NCBI GenBank assembly: GCA_902790175.1
Contig: CADAQZ010000002.1
Coordinates: 38,138 to 102,137 of the forward strand
From: an uncultured Eubacteriales bacterium
GTDB lineage: Bacteria > Bacillota > Clostridia > Christensenellales > Aristaeellaceae
Direction: 5' to 3'
Length of the DNA stretch: 64,000 nucleotides
The translations under genes were made by a program, and so were the position numbers. The notes beneath the pieces were generated by a model that saw only the letters and a list, made by a program, of their open reading frames with translations, searched no databases and was not told the DNA's origin. Numbering within the stretch: the first letter of the stretch is position 1; each line of letters starts with the position of its first letter. Positions 26,909-37,632 of this stretch are shown in pieces.

Positions 26909-26953
26909 AAGCTGTCCGGGACACCGGTTTCCGGCGTTCCGGACAGCTTTTCT
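26909..26953 (+). terminator. Intercistronic hairpin after the binding-protein gene
   Basis: AAGCTGTCCGGGACACCGG and CCGGCGTTCCGGACAGCTT form a long stem with a few mismatches and a 3-nt loop, followed by TTCTC. Partial termination or 3'-end protection here would keep the binding protein in excess over the transporter. The 250-bp gap up to 27142 has no gene. Confidence 0.7.
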
Positions 26954-27142
26954 CATGTTTGTACATGAGCGCCTAAAAAGCGAGACGAGCGAATTTTCCG
27001 ATGGACGCGGGCGGCAACGTCGCCGTCGGCGTGCGTCGGAAAGCTCACCCGCGGCACCGCAGAAGCCCTGCGGCGCTGTTGTTGTTTATTCTATGTCCGC
27101 CCTCCCGATGATTGGCGGGGGTCGTAAAAGGAGTTGTAGCTG

Positions 27143-28731
<1,589 letters not shown>

Positions 28732-28735
<4 letters not shown>

Positions 28736-31008
28736 GCGAACACGTTGCGGGCAAGGCCGAGAAGAAGCGGGGCAGCCGCTTCTGGGCGTCGATTGTGCTG
28801 TTCGCGCTTGCCGGTATACTGCTGGCGGTTTCGATCGGCGGTTATATCCTGCGCGGCAGCGCCTCCACCCGGGCAAACCTGGATCGGATGCGCACCAGCG
28901 CCGTGCTGCACACGGCCACCGAGGGCCTGGTGGACAACATCGCCCAGGAGGCCCGTTCTGAAAAGCTGAAGGAGCTGCGCGCGGACAAGAACTTCCGCAA
29001 GCGCGGCCTGGACGAGGTGAACAGCATCTGCGACGCCGCCATGGAGGAGGCGCGCGCGGAGGCTGAGAAACTCTACAGCAACCCCGTCGTGGAGGACGAG
29101 GCGGCGCTGGAGAGCGCCATCGAGAACATGGAGGGCGTGCTGAGCACGTCCGGCAAGCTGGAGGACAAGGAGCACGCCGTCTATGGCGAGATCTACCTGG
29201 ACCTCGTGGACAACATCTCCGCGTGGACGGAGGTCGCCGCCCCGGACATGGACGACGACGCGATCATCGCCGCGCTAGCGTCCACCGCGCCCGCGCTGCT
29301 GGACGAGGACAACGCCCACCTGAAGCCGGGCTTCGTGAAGCTGGCGAAGGACCTGGCCGCGAACCAGCAGGCCGCGCTCGACGCGGAAATGCAGGGCCAG
29401 TCCGTCTCGATGATGACCGGCGCGATCGCCGACTGGGCCGAGTTCTCCGGCCTCGAGGGCGACGCGCTGTGGGAGAAGCTGATCGGCGAGGTGCCGGAGC
29501 TCGAGGAGAGCGAGCGCTTCAAGGACGCGCTGCTGGAGGCGGCAAAGACGCACATCGCGGCGGCTGAGAGCGGCGAGACCGTCCCCGAAGCCGCGGCCTC
29601 CGAGGAGGGCGCCGAGACCGTCAGCGAGACGCAGGTCAACTACAGCTACTTTATCCCGAGCGAGGAGCTCGCCAAAGATATTCAGAACAACGAGGACGCC
29701 TTCGAGGCGCTCGACACCCAGCTGGTGAAGATCATCCCCGACCTGTGCGAATTGACCGGCAAGCTGCAGGATTCCCTGCGCACGAACCTGGAGAAGGTGC
29801 TCTGGCCGGGCAGCCTCGACTTCACCACCCTCTACAACACCTACATGGCGCGCAAGGCCGGCGGCGTACTGTCCGGCGGCGCGAGCACCGCGCTGAAGCT
29901 GGCATCGCTTGCAGAGACGCTGCTGCTTGCCAGCATCGCGCTCCTCCTGCTGGGCCTGGTGCTGTTCTTCTGGGACAGCCTGACCCGCCGCTTCGGCGTG
30001 CCGCGCACGATCATCGCGCTGTTCTTCATCTACCTGTGCCTGCTGGCCGAGCAGTACAACATCAGCGTGCGCATGATGCTGGGCAACGTGCTGGAGCGCA
30101 TGACGATGTACGGCGTGCTGGTGCTGGCGATGATGCCGGGCATCCAGTGCGGCATCGGCCTGAACATGGGCATGACGATCGGCTGCATCTCGGGCCTCCT
30201 GGGCATCGTGCTTTCGCTGCAGTTCAACATGACCGGCTTCGGCGCGCTGCTGTTCGCCTGCGCAAGCGGCGCGGTGATCTCGCTGCCGCTGGGCTGGGCC
30301 TACTCCAAGCTGCTCAACCGCATGAAGGGCAATGAGATGACCATCTCCACCTACGTCGGCTTCTCGTTCGTGTCGCTGATGTGCATCGGCTGGATGATGC
30401 TGCCCTTCAACAACCCCAAGATCATCTGGCTGCTCAGCGGCCGCGGCCTGCGCGTCACCCACAGCCTGCTGGGGAGCTTCGCGCACCTGCTGGACAACTT
30501 CCTGAGCTTCAAGGTATTCGGCATCAACGTGCCCACGGGCGGCCTGCTGTTCCTGGGCGTGTGCTGCGGCATGATGTGGCTGTTCTCCCGCTCGCGCACC
30601 GGCATCGCCATGACGGCGGCGGGCTCGAACCCGCGCTTTGCCGAGGCCAGCGGCATCAACGTCAACCGCATGCGCACGGTGGGCACCGTGCTCTCCACGA
30701 TGATCGCCGCGGTCGGCATCGTGATCTACTCCCAGGCGTTCGGCTACGCGCAGCTCTACACCGCGCCGCGCCAGCTGGGCTTCATCGCCTCCAGCGCCAT
30801 ACTGATCGGCGGCGCGACCGTGAGCAAGGCCAAGGTCAGCCACGTGCTGATCGGCGTGTTCCTGTTCGAGGGCGTGCTGGTGTTCGGCCAGCAGATCGCC
30901 AACTCCGTGGTGGCGGGCGGCGGCCTGAGCGAGGTCATGCGCATCATGATATCCAACGGCATCATACTGTATGCCCTGACGCAGAGTGGAGGTGGCCGTC
31001 GTGACTAA
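28732..31008 (+). CDS. ABC importer permease with large N-terminal extracytoplasmic domain
   Basis: This 758-residue protein is twice the usual permease length. Residues 20-40 form a membrane helix. Residues 41 to about 385 are hydrophilic, rich in Glu/Ala and predicted helical, and should lie outside the membrane. From about 395 on, eight to nine hydrophobic helices form a BPD_transp_2 (ribose/nucleoside-type) permease. The outer domain could dock the unanchored binding protein. ATGA overlap with the ATPase gene shows translational coupling. Confidence 0.88.
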
Positions 31009-32278
31009 TCAAAACAAGGCGCTCGCGCACATCAGCAAATACGCGGTGACCTACCTGTTCATCGCGCTGAGCGTGTCGTTCATCATCGTGTCCGGCCTGG
31101 ACATCAACTACGTCGCCAGCCAGCTGCTGCTGCGCCTGAACCGCAACGCCTTCATCGTGCTGGCCCTGATCATACCGATCATCGCCGGCATGGGCATCAA
31201 CTTCGCCATCACCATCGGCGCGATGGCGGCGCAGATCGGCCTGCTGCTGACGATCAACTGGGGCGTCACGGGCCTGCCCGGCATCATGCTGGCCGCAGCC
31301 ATCACGCTGCCCCTGGGCTCGTTCTTCGGCTTCCTGATCGGAAAGCTGCTAAACAAGATGAAGGGCCAGGAGACGATCGGCTCGCTGATCCTGGGCTACT
31401 TCGCCAACGGCGCGTACCAGCTGCTGTTCCTGTTCATCTTCGGCACGATCATCCCGCTGAACGACAACGTGACCATCGTCGGCGCGTCGGGCGTGCAGAA
31501 CACGCTGAACCTGACGGGCCAGGTGGGCTTGTACACCGCCGTGGACGGCATCGCCCACATTCCCTTCCTGACGGCGCTCTACATCGGCGCTGGCGTTCTG
31601 GCGCTGGCGGGCGTGCTGCAATTCGTGCGCAAGAAGATCACGTCCAAGCGCCTGATCGTGACGCTGGCGCTCTCCGCGGCGCTGGCCGGGATATTCAGCC
31701 TGCCGCCCGTGGCCTCGATCTTCAACGGCTCCCATGGCCGCGTGATCCGGCTGCCGCTGGTGACGTGGATGATGATCCTCCTGCTGTGCCTGTTCAACTC
31801 CACGATCATGCGCACGCGCCTGGGCCAGAAGTTCCGCGCCGTGGGCCAGAGCCAGACCGTGGCCAACGCCTCCGGCATCAACGTCGACCGCACCCGCGTG
31901 ATCGCCATCATGATCTCCACGGTGCTTGCCGGCTGGGGCCAGATCATGTTCATGCAATCCGACGGCATCGGCACGTTCCAGACCTACGCGGCGCATGAGC
32001 AGGTGGGCCTGTACGCCGGCGCGGCCATCCTGGTGGGTGGCGCATCCATCGACCGCGCCACGAACCTGCAGGCTCTGGTGGGCACGTTCCTGTTCCACTC
32101 GCTGTTCATCACGGCGCAGAGCGCGGCTTCGGCCATGTTCGGCGACTCCGCGGTCGGCGAGTACTTCCGCGCGTTCCTGTCCTACGGCGTCATCGCCGTG
32201 GCGCTGATCATGTACGCCTGGCGCAGCGCGCAGCAGCGCAAGGCCGGTCAGCTGAGCCTGGCGGAAGAGACGAAGTAA
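31001..32278 (+). CDS. ABC importer permease, second subunit
   Basis: This 425-residue protein has about nine membrane helices and belongs to the BPD_transp_2 family (GMGINFAITIGAMAAQIGLL near residue 60, ASGINVDRTRVIAIMISTVLAGWGQ near 290). It would form the translocation path with the previous permease. I start at GTG 31001, 8 nt after GGAGG and overlapping the upstream stop by 8 bp. It lacks the long outer domain of its partner, so the transporter is asymmetric. Confidence 0.9.
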   Translation: MTNQNKALAHISKYAVTYLFIALSVSFIIVSGLDINYVASQLLLRLNRNAFIVLALIIPIIAGMGINFAITIGAMAAQIGLLLTINWGVTGLPGIMLAAAITLPLGSFFGFLIGKLLNKMKGQETIGSLILGYFANGAYQLLFLFIFGTIIPLNDNVTIVGASGVQNTLNLTGQVGLYTAVDGIAHIPFLTALYIGAGVLALAGVLQFVRKKITSKRLIVTLALSAALAGIFSLPPVASIFNGSHGRVIRLPLVTWMMILLLCLFNSTIMRTRLGQKFRAVGQSQTVANASGINVDRTRVIAIMISTVLAGWGQIMFMQSDGIGTFQTYAAHEQVGLYAGAAILVGGASIDRATNLQALVGTFLFHSLFITAQSAASAMFGDSAVGEYFRAFLSYGVIAVALIMYAWRSAQQRKAGQLSLAEETK

Positions 32279-32282
32279 GCGC

Positions 32283-33116
32283 ATGCCGAGCCTGATCCTG
32301 GCCATGCTTTCGAGCGCACTGGTGGCCGTCGTGATGCGCATCGGGTCCGAGGGCGACGAGCCCCGCAAGCCCATGCTGGCGGTCAACTACCTCGTCTGCG
32401 CGGCGGTATCGCTCCTGTTCCTTAAAAGTGGCACCGAACCTACCGGTATGGGATTCGCCGTCGGCCTCGGACTGGCCGGCGGCATCCTCTACCTCGGTGC
32501 CTTTTTGCTGCTCCAGCGCAGCGTGCGCGAAAACGGCGTGGCGCTGTCCTCGGCGTTCATGAAGCTGGGCGTCGTCGTGCCGACGATCCTCGGTCTGACG
32601 CTGTTTCGCGAGCGCGCCGGGATCGCCCGCGTCGCCGGCATTGCGTTGACCGCCGCGGCCATCGCCATCCTGGCGGGCAACCCGCGCGAATGGCGCTCCG
32701 GGCGAAGCGGTGCGGGGCTGCTGGCACTTCTGATGCTGGGCGGCGGCATGGCCGACGGCATGAGCAAGTTTTACAGCGCCTATGGCAATCCCGCGCTGGA
32801 GGGGCACTACCTATGCTTCGTGTTCGCGTTCGCGCTGGTGCTCTGCGCCGCGCTTTGTGTGCGCCTCAGGCAGCGCCCGACCGCCCGCGATATGATGTTT
32901 GGCGTGCTGCTGGGCCTTCCAAACTACTTCTCCAGCCGCTTCCTGCTGCGCGCGCTGGCCGAAATCCCCGCGAGCGTCGCGTTCCCGGCGTTCTCCTGCG
33001 GGACGATCGTGCTCACGTCGCTGTCGGGGCGGCTGCTGTTTGGCGAAAAGAACACGCCGCGCCAGCGGGTCGCGCTCTTCGTCACGCTGGCGGCGCTCGT
33101 CCTGCTGAATCTGTAG
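32283..33116 (+). CDS. DMT/EamA-family transporter
   Basis: This 277-residue protein has about ten membrane helices in two EamA halves (AMLSSALVAVVMRIG start; second half from about residue 140 with GLLALLMLGGGMADG). Such proteins move metabolites or drugs in either direction. It starts 4 bp after the ABC operon and has no promoter, so it is the last gene of the importer operon. A role in handling the imported solute or its product is possible but not shown. Confidence 0.88.
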   Translation: MPSLILAMLSSALVAVVMRIGSEGDEPRKPMLAVNYLVCAAVSLLFLKSGTEPTGMGFAVGLGLAGGILYLGAFLLLQRSVRENGVALSSAFMKLGVVVPTILGLTLFRERAGIARVAGIALTAAAIAILAGNPREWRSGRSGAGLLALLMLGGGMADGMSKFYSAYGNPALEGHYLCFVFAFALVLCAALCVRLRQRPTARDMMFGVLLGLPNYFSSRFLLRALAEIPASVAFPAFSCGTIVLTSLSGRLLFGEKNTPRQRVALFVTLAALVLLNL

Positions 33117-33122
33117 AGCATC

Positions 33123-33151
33123 TTGTTTTCCATAGAATAATACGGTATAAT
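33123..33151 (+). promoter_or_regulatory. Promoter of the acyl synthetase/ACP unit
   Basis: TTGTTT (33123-33128) and TATAAT (33146-33151) are 17 bp apart, 31 bp before the start. Confidence 0.8.
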
Positions 33152-33182
33152 TCATACAAACCCACCGCACAAGGAGCAAGCC

Positions 33183-34802
33183 ATGAGACGCCTCAATCGA
33201 CAGTATCCCCTCTACGAGCTGCCGCACTGCGAAAGCCTGCGGCACATGCTCGCGTTGCAGGTGAAGGACGAACCGGACCGCGTCGCGTTCCGCTATCGCA
33301 AGGGCAGGCAGATCGTCGAAAGGACGGTTTCCCATTTCCTGAATGACGTAGATGCGCTGGGCACGTGGCTGTTTGACGCCCATCTCGCGGGCAGCCACAT
33401 CGCGATCATCTCGCCGAACTCGTATCCGTGGCTGGTCGCGTTCTTCGCGATCATCTCCAGCGGCAGCGTGGTCGTGCCCATCGACAAGGACCTGCCCGCC
33501 GAGGAGCAGGGGCGGCTGCTGAAGCACAGCGAGAGCGCCCACGCCTTCGTGGCCGACCGGCTGGCGGAGGGCGTTGGCAAGGCCGCGTCGCAGGTGGACG
33601 TCATTCCCTTCTCCCGGCTGGACGAGCTGATGGCGGAGGGCCGCGCGCGCCTGGAGGCCGGGGACCGGACGTTCGTCGATTACAAGCAGGACGTGGACGC
33701 GCTCTCGCTGATCGTCTACACCTCCGGCACGACCGGCGACAGCAAGGGCGTGATGCTGACGCAGGCCGGCATACTGGCCGACATCAACTACGGCTGTCCG
33801 CACTTCAACCCCGAGGGGCCGTCGATGTCCGTCCTCCCCTACCACCACATGTTCGGCCTGGTGGTGGCGCTTCTGATGCTGGTGAACTGGCGCAGCACGG
33901 TGTTCATCAACAGCGGCCTCAAGTCGCTGATGGCGGACTTCCAGGAGTCGAAGCCCGTCACCACGATGCTGGTGCCGCTGCACATCCAGACCTTCCACAA
34001 GATGATCATGGAGCGCGCGAAGAAGGAGGGCAAGTACAAGAAGCTGCGCATGGGCATGAAGCTGGGCCTCATGCTGTACGCGCTGGGCATCGACGTGCGT
34101 GCGAAGCTGATGGAAGAGGTCCGCAAGCCCTTCGGCGGCAACCTGCGCTTCATACTGGTGGGCGGCGCGGCGCTGGACCCGTACTACGAGCGCGAGTTCC
34201 GCGCCTGGGGCATCGAGCTGATCACCGCCTACGGCGCGACGGAGTGCTCGCCGGGCATCGCCGCCAGCCGCAACTACTACCACAAGGAGGGCGCGGTGGG
34301 CCTGCCGGTTCAGCACTGTCAGGTGCGCGCCGCGGAGGACGGCGAGTTGATGATAAAGGGGCCGATCGTGATGCAGGGCTACTGGCACGACGACGAGGCC
34401 ACGGCGCAGGCCCTGCGCGACGGCTGGTACATGTCCGGCGATCTGGGCTATGTGGACAAGGACGGCTTCGTGTACATCACGGGGCGCAAGAAGAACCTCA
34501 TCATCCTCAGCGACGGCGAGAACGTCTCTCCGGAGGCGCTGGAATCGCGGCTGGGGCTGATCGAGGGCGTCAACGAAGTGCTGGTGTTCCAGAACGGCGA
34601 CGAGATCGAGGCTGAGATCTTCCCCGACGAGGCGCGCATGGGCGACCAGGCGTTCTTCGACGGCCAGATCGAGCGCTTCAACCAGACGCTGCCGCCGGCG
34701 CAGCACATCCGAAGGGTGATATTGCGGGACGTGGAGTTCCCGAAGAACTCATCGAGGAAAATACTCCGCCACGAGGCGAGAAAGGACAACAAAAATGCTT
34801 GA
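33183..34802 (+). CDS. AMP-forming acyl-CoA/acyl-ACP synthetase
   Basis: This 539-residue adenylate-forming enzyme shows the P-loop-like YTSGTTGDSKGVML (about 180-193), the AYGATECSPG substrate motif and the C-terminal SGDLGYVDKDGFVYITGRKKNLII hinge. It would activate a carboxylic acid, probably a fatty acid, with ATP. AAGGAG lies 6 nt before the ATG. Its end overlaps the start of an acyl carrier protein gene by 8 bp, so the likely acceptor is that ACP, as in acyl-ACP synthetases. A PlsC-type acyltransferase lies just beyond the ACP, on the opposite strand. Confidence 0.92.
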   Translation: MRRLNRQYPLYELPHCESLRHMLALQVKDEPDRVAFRYRKGRQIVERTVSHFLNDVDALGTWLFDAHLAGSHIAIISPNSYPWLVAFFAIISSGSVVVPIDKDLPAEEQGRLLKHSESAHAFVADRLAEGVGKAASQVDVIPFSRLDELMAEGRARLEAGDRTFVDYKQDVDALSLIVYTSGTTGDSKGVMLTQAGILADINYGCPHFNPEGPSMSVLPYHHMFGLVVALLMLVNWRSTVFINSGLKSLMADFQESKPVTTMLVPLHIQTFHKMIMERAKKEGKYKKLRMGMKLGLMLYALGIDVRAKLMEEVRKPFGGNLRFILVGGAALDPYYEREFRAWGIELITAYGATECSPGIAASRNYYHKEGAVGLPVQHCQVRAAEDGELMIKGPIVMQGYWHDDEATAQALRDGWYMSGDLGYVDKDGFVYITGRKKNLIILSDGENVSPEALESRLGLIEGVNEVLVFQNGDEIEAEIFPDEARMGDQAFFDGQIERFNQTLPPAQHIRRVILRDVEFPKNSSRKILRHEARKDNKNA

Positions 34803-35019
34803 GAAGGTCATCGACGTATTGGACGGCTACACAGAGGTCAAGCGGGAGGACATCCGGCCCGACTCGCTGCTGGTGGAGGATTTAGGTCTCAATTCGGTCA
34901 GCTACTTCTCCATCGTGTTCGATCTGGAGGAAGCGCTGGGCGTGGAGGCCCCCGAGGACGACATGCCGAAGCTGCGCACCGTGGGAGATCTGGTGGCGTA
35001 TGTGGAGAAGCTGAGCTGA
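34795..35019 (+). CDS. Stand-alone acyl carrier protein
   Basis: This 74-residue acidic four-helix protein has the phosphopantetheine serine in DLGLNSVSYF (Ser at about residue 36), replacing the usual DSL by NSV. The divergence from AcpP suggests a dedicated carrier rather than the fatty-acid-synthase ACP. It overlaps the synthetase gene by 8 bp, so the two are translationally coupled. A phosphopantetheinyl transferase is not in the window. A 20-bp hairpin ends the unit. Confidence 0.92.
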   Translation: MLEKVIDVLDGYTEVKREDIRPDSLLVEDLGLNSVSYFSIVFDLEEALGVEAPEDDMPKLRTVGDLVAYVEKLS

Positions 35020-35028
35020 TTTGATACG

Positions 35029-35081
35029 GTAAAACGCACAAGGAGGGGCGGCTCATTGCCACCCCTCCTTGTGCGTTTTAC
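35029..35081. terminator. Bidirectional terminator between ACP and PlsC genes
   Basis: Arms at 35029-35048 and 35062-35081 (GTAAAACGCACAAGGAGGGG and its exact complement) form a perfect 20-bp stem with a 13-nt loop. The stop of the plsC gene lies inside the right arm. Confidence 0.92.
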
Positions 35082-35713
35082 CCTTCCCCCGCCTTCTTTT
35101 GCAGCGCGAGGAAGGTCTCGGTGATCGCCTGGCAGAGCGCGTCGCCCTTTGCGTCGGTGTACGGGCCCTGGGGGTAGTCGGCGGCCAGCAGCGCGTCGCC
35201 CACGACGGCGACGTTGCGCCTAAACAGCCGCGGCCTGCCGCCGATGTAGACCGGCACCATGTCCGCCTTCTGGCGCATCGCCATCAGCGCCACGCCCTTC
35301 TCCACGCGCTCCATCAGCTTGTCCGGCTGCCGCGTGCCCTCCGGGAACACGCACAGCACGTTGCCCTGCTTCAGCGCGTTCATGCAGGCGCGCATGGCGT
35401 TGATGTCGTTGTCGGTCCGGGAGATGGGGATCATGTGCAGCTTGTCCTGCAAAAACCAGCGCGTGAACCGCCCCCGGATCAATTCCTTTTTCCCCAGAAA
35501 GTACAGCTCGTACGGGCACAGCCACGCCAGCACCAGCGCGTCAAAGTTGCTGTTGTGGTTGGCGATCAGCAGGTACGGCGCCTTCGGCGTGCGCATCTTG
35601 TCGCGGTCGATCACCTTGAAGGGGTAGATCAGCCGAAACAGCACGCTGGCCAGCGGCCGGAACATCGAATAGAGCCACGTCCGTGGGTACTTTCGCTTTT
35701 CTTCCTTTTGCAT
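35078..35713 (-). CDS. plsC: PlsC-type 1-acyl-glycerol-3-phosphate acyltransferase
   Basis: This 211-residue protein has the acyltransferase motifs NHNSNFD (HX4D, about residue 50) and FPEGTRQPD (about 130). It would acylate lysophosphatidic acid or another lysolipid at the membrane. AAGG lies about 9 nt before ATG 35713; an in-frame ATG at 35719 is too close. It is convergent with the acyl synthetase/ACP unit, which would supply acyl-ACP donors, so the three may together incorporate exogenous or released fatty acids into phospholipid. The link is an inference from proximity only. Confidence 0.9.
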   Translation of the reverse strand: MQKEEKRKYPRTWLYSMFRPLASVLFRLIYPFKVIDRDKMRTPKAPYLLIANHNSNFDALVLAWLCPYELYFLGKKELIRGRFTRWFLQDKLHMIPISRTDNDINAMRACMNALKQGNVLCVFPEGTRQPDKLMERVEKGVALMAMRQKADMVPVYIGGRPRLFRRNVAVVGDALLAADYPQGPYTDAKGDALCQAITETFLALQKKAGEG

Positions 35714-35742
35714 ATCCATTCACCTTCGTCGAGGCACAGATT

Positions 35743-37194
35743 TCATTCCCATTCGTAGGCCGCGATGGCCGCCTCGAGGGTGCCCTCGTCCTGCTCCGCC
35801 AGCAGGATGAAGTCAAACACCTTCTCGCTCCAGCCCGCGATGACGTTCGTGTGCGGCCCCTTGAACTGCTGCGTGCCGTAGCCCTGCAGGTCGATGGCGT
35901 GCACCCAGATGTCGCGGCCGGACTGCTGACGGTAGGCATCTGCCAGCACCTGGATGGGCTCGTTCCGGCTCCAGGGCGCCTGGTTGCACTCGTTGTCGCT
36001 GATGATGATCACGCGGTCCGCCGCGATCTTGTCGTTGGCCATCGCGACAAACGGCAGGCCGATGTTGGTGCCGCCGACGGCTTGGGCGTAGCGCGTGCAG
36101 GTCTCCAGGATGGCGGCGTGGCTGGAGAGCGGATACTTCGCGATCACGGTATTGAACGTGTAGAACAGGCTGTTTTCGCAGATGCGGTTGGCGATCAGGC
36201 CCAGCATCATGCCCACCTCGGCGCAGCGCACGCTGGAGCGCTGGCTGACGGCCGAAGACATGGAGCCGGAGTTGTCCACGGCGATGACCGTCGTGCCCGG
36301 CAGCCGGGGCAGGTTGGCCGTGGAGGCGCGCACGGCGGACTCCAGCGCGTCCAGCGCACGGCTGCCCGCCAGGTCGGCGATCTCCTTGTAGGCCGAGAGG
36401 AAGCGGAACGGCAGCTGCTTGGAGCGCAGCACGGCGCTCTCGTCCTCGATGTCGTCCTCGATGGTTTGCCACACCTTTTCGATGTTGTCGGGCTGGGCGT
36501 TTAAGATGTTGCGCAGGTTGCGCAGCAGCGCCATGTAGCCCACCTTGCCGCTGTCGATCAGCGCCTCCCAGGTCTGTTTGTTGTTGCCGTTGGCCGAGAG
36601 CTGCGTCTCCCAGGTCATGGGCGTCTTGAGCTTACCCTCCAGCAGGCGCTTCCACATCGCGCTCTGCGCCTCGTCCTTCGGCGCGGGATGGCACAGCATC
36701 AGTATGTCGCGCATGCGCACGGTCTTGCCCGAGCCCTTGTACTTGGCGAGGGTGTACTCATCGAACCCGGCGAACACGTCGTTGATGCCCTTGCGCAGCG
36801 CGTTGGGAATGGGCTTTCCGAACGTCTTGAGGTAGAACGACAGCAGCTCCGTCACGTCGTCGCCGCGCAGCGTGATGCCGCGGACGGTGCTGCGGGCGTA
36901 GGGCTTGCCCTTGGGCTCGTTCGCCAGGTACGCCGCGAGCACGTGCGCCACCGAGCGCATGTGGAACTCCCGGCGGGCGAACACGGCCAGCCGGGACACG
37001 AACTGCGCGTCTTCGCGGATCACGCGCCGGATCGTCTTTTCCATCTCCGCGCTGTTGTCGCCATAGAACTTAGACTCGTTGAAGAACGAGGTCAGCACCT
37101 GCGTGACGAGCTTTTCGCGGTCCTTCATGGCATAGGCCGCGAAGCCCTCGCGGTTGACGGTCGTCTCCGTCGGCTTTTTGTTGAACTTGCTCAT
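35743..37194 (-). CDS. rsr: Ro60-like TROVE/vWA RNA-binding protein (Rsr)
   Basis: This 483-residue protein is a bacterial Ro homologue. An N-terminal TROVE domain of HEAT-like helices covers about residues 10-290 (VREDAQFVSRLAVFARREFHMRSVAHVL-type repeats). A von Willebrand A domain follows at about 300-483 with the MIDAS motif DNSGSM. Ro forms a ring that binds misfolded or Y RNAs, and with PNPase or RNase II it shapes RNA decay and stress recovery in Deinococcus. AGGAGG lies 7 nt before the ATG at 37194. Two candidate Y RNAs lie upstream on the same strand, the typical Rsr arrangement. An HD/RyR-like gene precedes them. Confidence 0.95.
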   Translation of the reverse strand: MSKFNKKPTETTVNREGFAAYAMKDREKLVTQVLTSFFNESKFYGDNSAEMEKTIRRVIREDAQFVSRLAVFARREFHMRSVAHVLAAYLANEPKGKPYARSTVRGITLRGDDVTELLSFYLKTFGKPIPNALRKGINDVFAGFDEYTLAKYKGSGKTVRMRDILMLCHPAPKDEAQSAMWKRLLEGKLKTPMTWETQLSANGNNKQTWEALIDSGKVGYMALLRNLRNILNAQPDNIEKVWQTIEDDIEDESAVLRSKQLPFRFLSAYKEIADLAGSRALDALESAVRASTANLPRLPGTTVIAVDNSGSMSSAVSQRSSVRCAEVGMMLGLIANRICENSLFYTFNTVIAKYPLSSHAAILETCTRYAQAVGGTNIGLPFVAMANDKIAADRVIIISDNECNQAPWSRNEPIQVLADAYRQQSGRDIWVHAIDLQGYGTQQFKGPHTNVIAGWSEKVFDFILLAEQDEGTLEAAIAAYEWE

Positions 37195-37353
37195 GCTGTC
37201 GCCTCCTGTCGGCGCCGCCTTCGCGGGCAAGATCGGATGGTGAAACGCAAAACCGGTCGTAAAGAAAGGAGCCCCGCCCGCGCATGGTATGGTCCAAAGC
37301 GATGCGAGGCAAAGCTCCTCTGTTGAAACAGCCCTTCGGCCACGGCCGAAAGC

Positions 37354-37430
37354 GAAGCGGATGAAATCGGTGGGAGCCTTTTTTCACGTAAGTGAAATGG
37401 CGAAGTAACTCCCGCCTGCAATGCCGCTTC
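37354..37430 (-). ncRNA. Second Y RNA candidate, without tRNA mimic
   Basis: The minus strand has a closing helix GAAGCGG/CCGCTTC (37430-37424 with 37360-37354). Right after its 5' arm comes CATTG-N9-GTTACTTCG, the same 26-nt box and spacing as in the larger Y RNA upstream. Inner pairing is GGCGGGAG/CTCCCACC, and the apex is TTTCAC-TTAC-GTGAAA in place of the tRNA-like domain. Size is about 77 nt. The closing helix differs from that of the larger RNA by paired changes. No promoter or terminator of its own is clear, so it may be processed from read-through or from the rsr leader. Confidence 0.65.
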
Positions 37431-37438
37431 TTCGGCAT

Positions 37439-37457
37439 AAAAAGCGCGTGGCGCTTT
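37439..37457 (-). terminator. Terminator of the larger Y RNA
   Basis: On the minus strand AAAGCGC-CAC-GCGCTTT forms a 7-bp stem followed by further T residues. It lies about 14 nt after the closing helix of the tRNA-mimic RNA. Confidence 0.75.
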
Positions 37458-37470
37458 CTATCCTGACAAG

Positions 37471-37608
37471 GGGACGGATAAAATTGACCGCGGCGTGCTT
37501 TGAGGATGACGTCCTGACCGCTAGACGAACGCGCCAACGCGCGTGCGGGATTCGGACCCGCGCCTTCACCATAGGAATCGAAGTAACCGCACCCACCAAT
37601 GCCGTCCC
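37471..37608 (-). ncRNA. yrlA: Y RNA with permuted tRNA mimic (YrlA type)
   Basis: On the minus strand GGGACGG (37608-37602) pairs with CCGTCCC (37477-37471). Inside, CATTG-N9-GTTACTTCG is the putative Ro-binding part. Then comes a tRNA turned inside out: anticodon-like strand GGTGA (37570-37566), variable loop AGGC, T arm GCGGG-TCCGAAT-CCCGC (37561-37545), acceptor-like hairpin ACGCGC-GTTG-GCGCGT (37544-37529), D arm GTC...GAC with GG in its loop, and the closing strand TCATC (37509-37505). This order, with the acceptor capped by a tetraloop, is the published YrlA design. Transcription likely starts near 37626. Confidence 0.85.
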
Positions 37609-37632
37609 GCGCCGGTCGCCCGGCGCACGTTC

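Noticed and set aside
37505-37570. A possible tRNA gene, because of a good T arm and D arm
   Set aside because: The halves are in the wrong order and the acceptor stem is closed by a GTTG loop, so it cannot be charged. It fits a Y RNA tRNA mimic instead.
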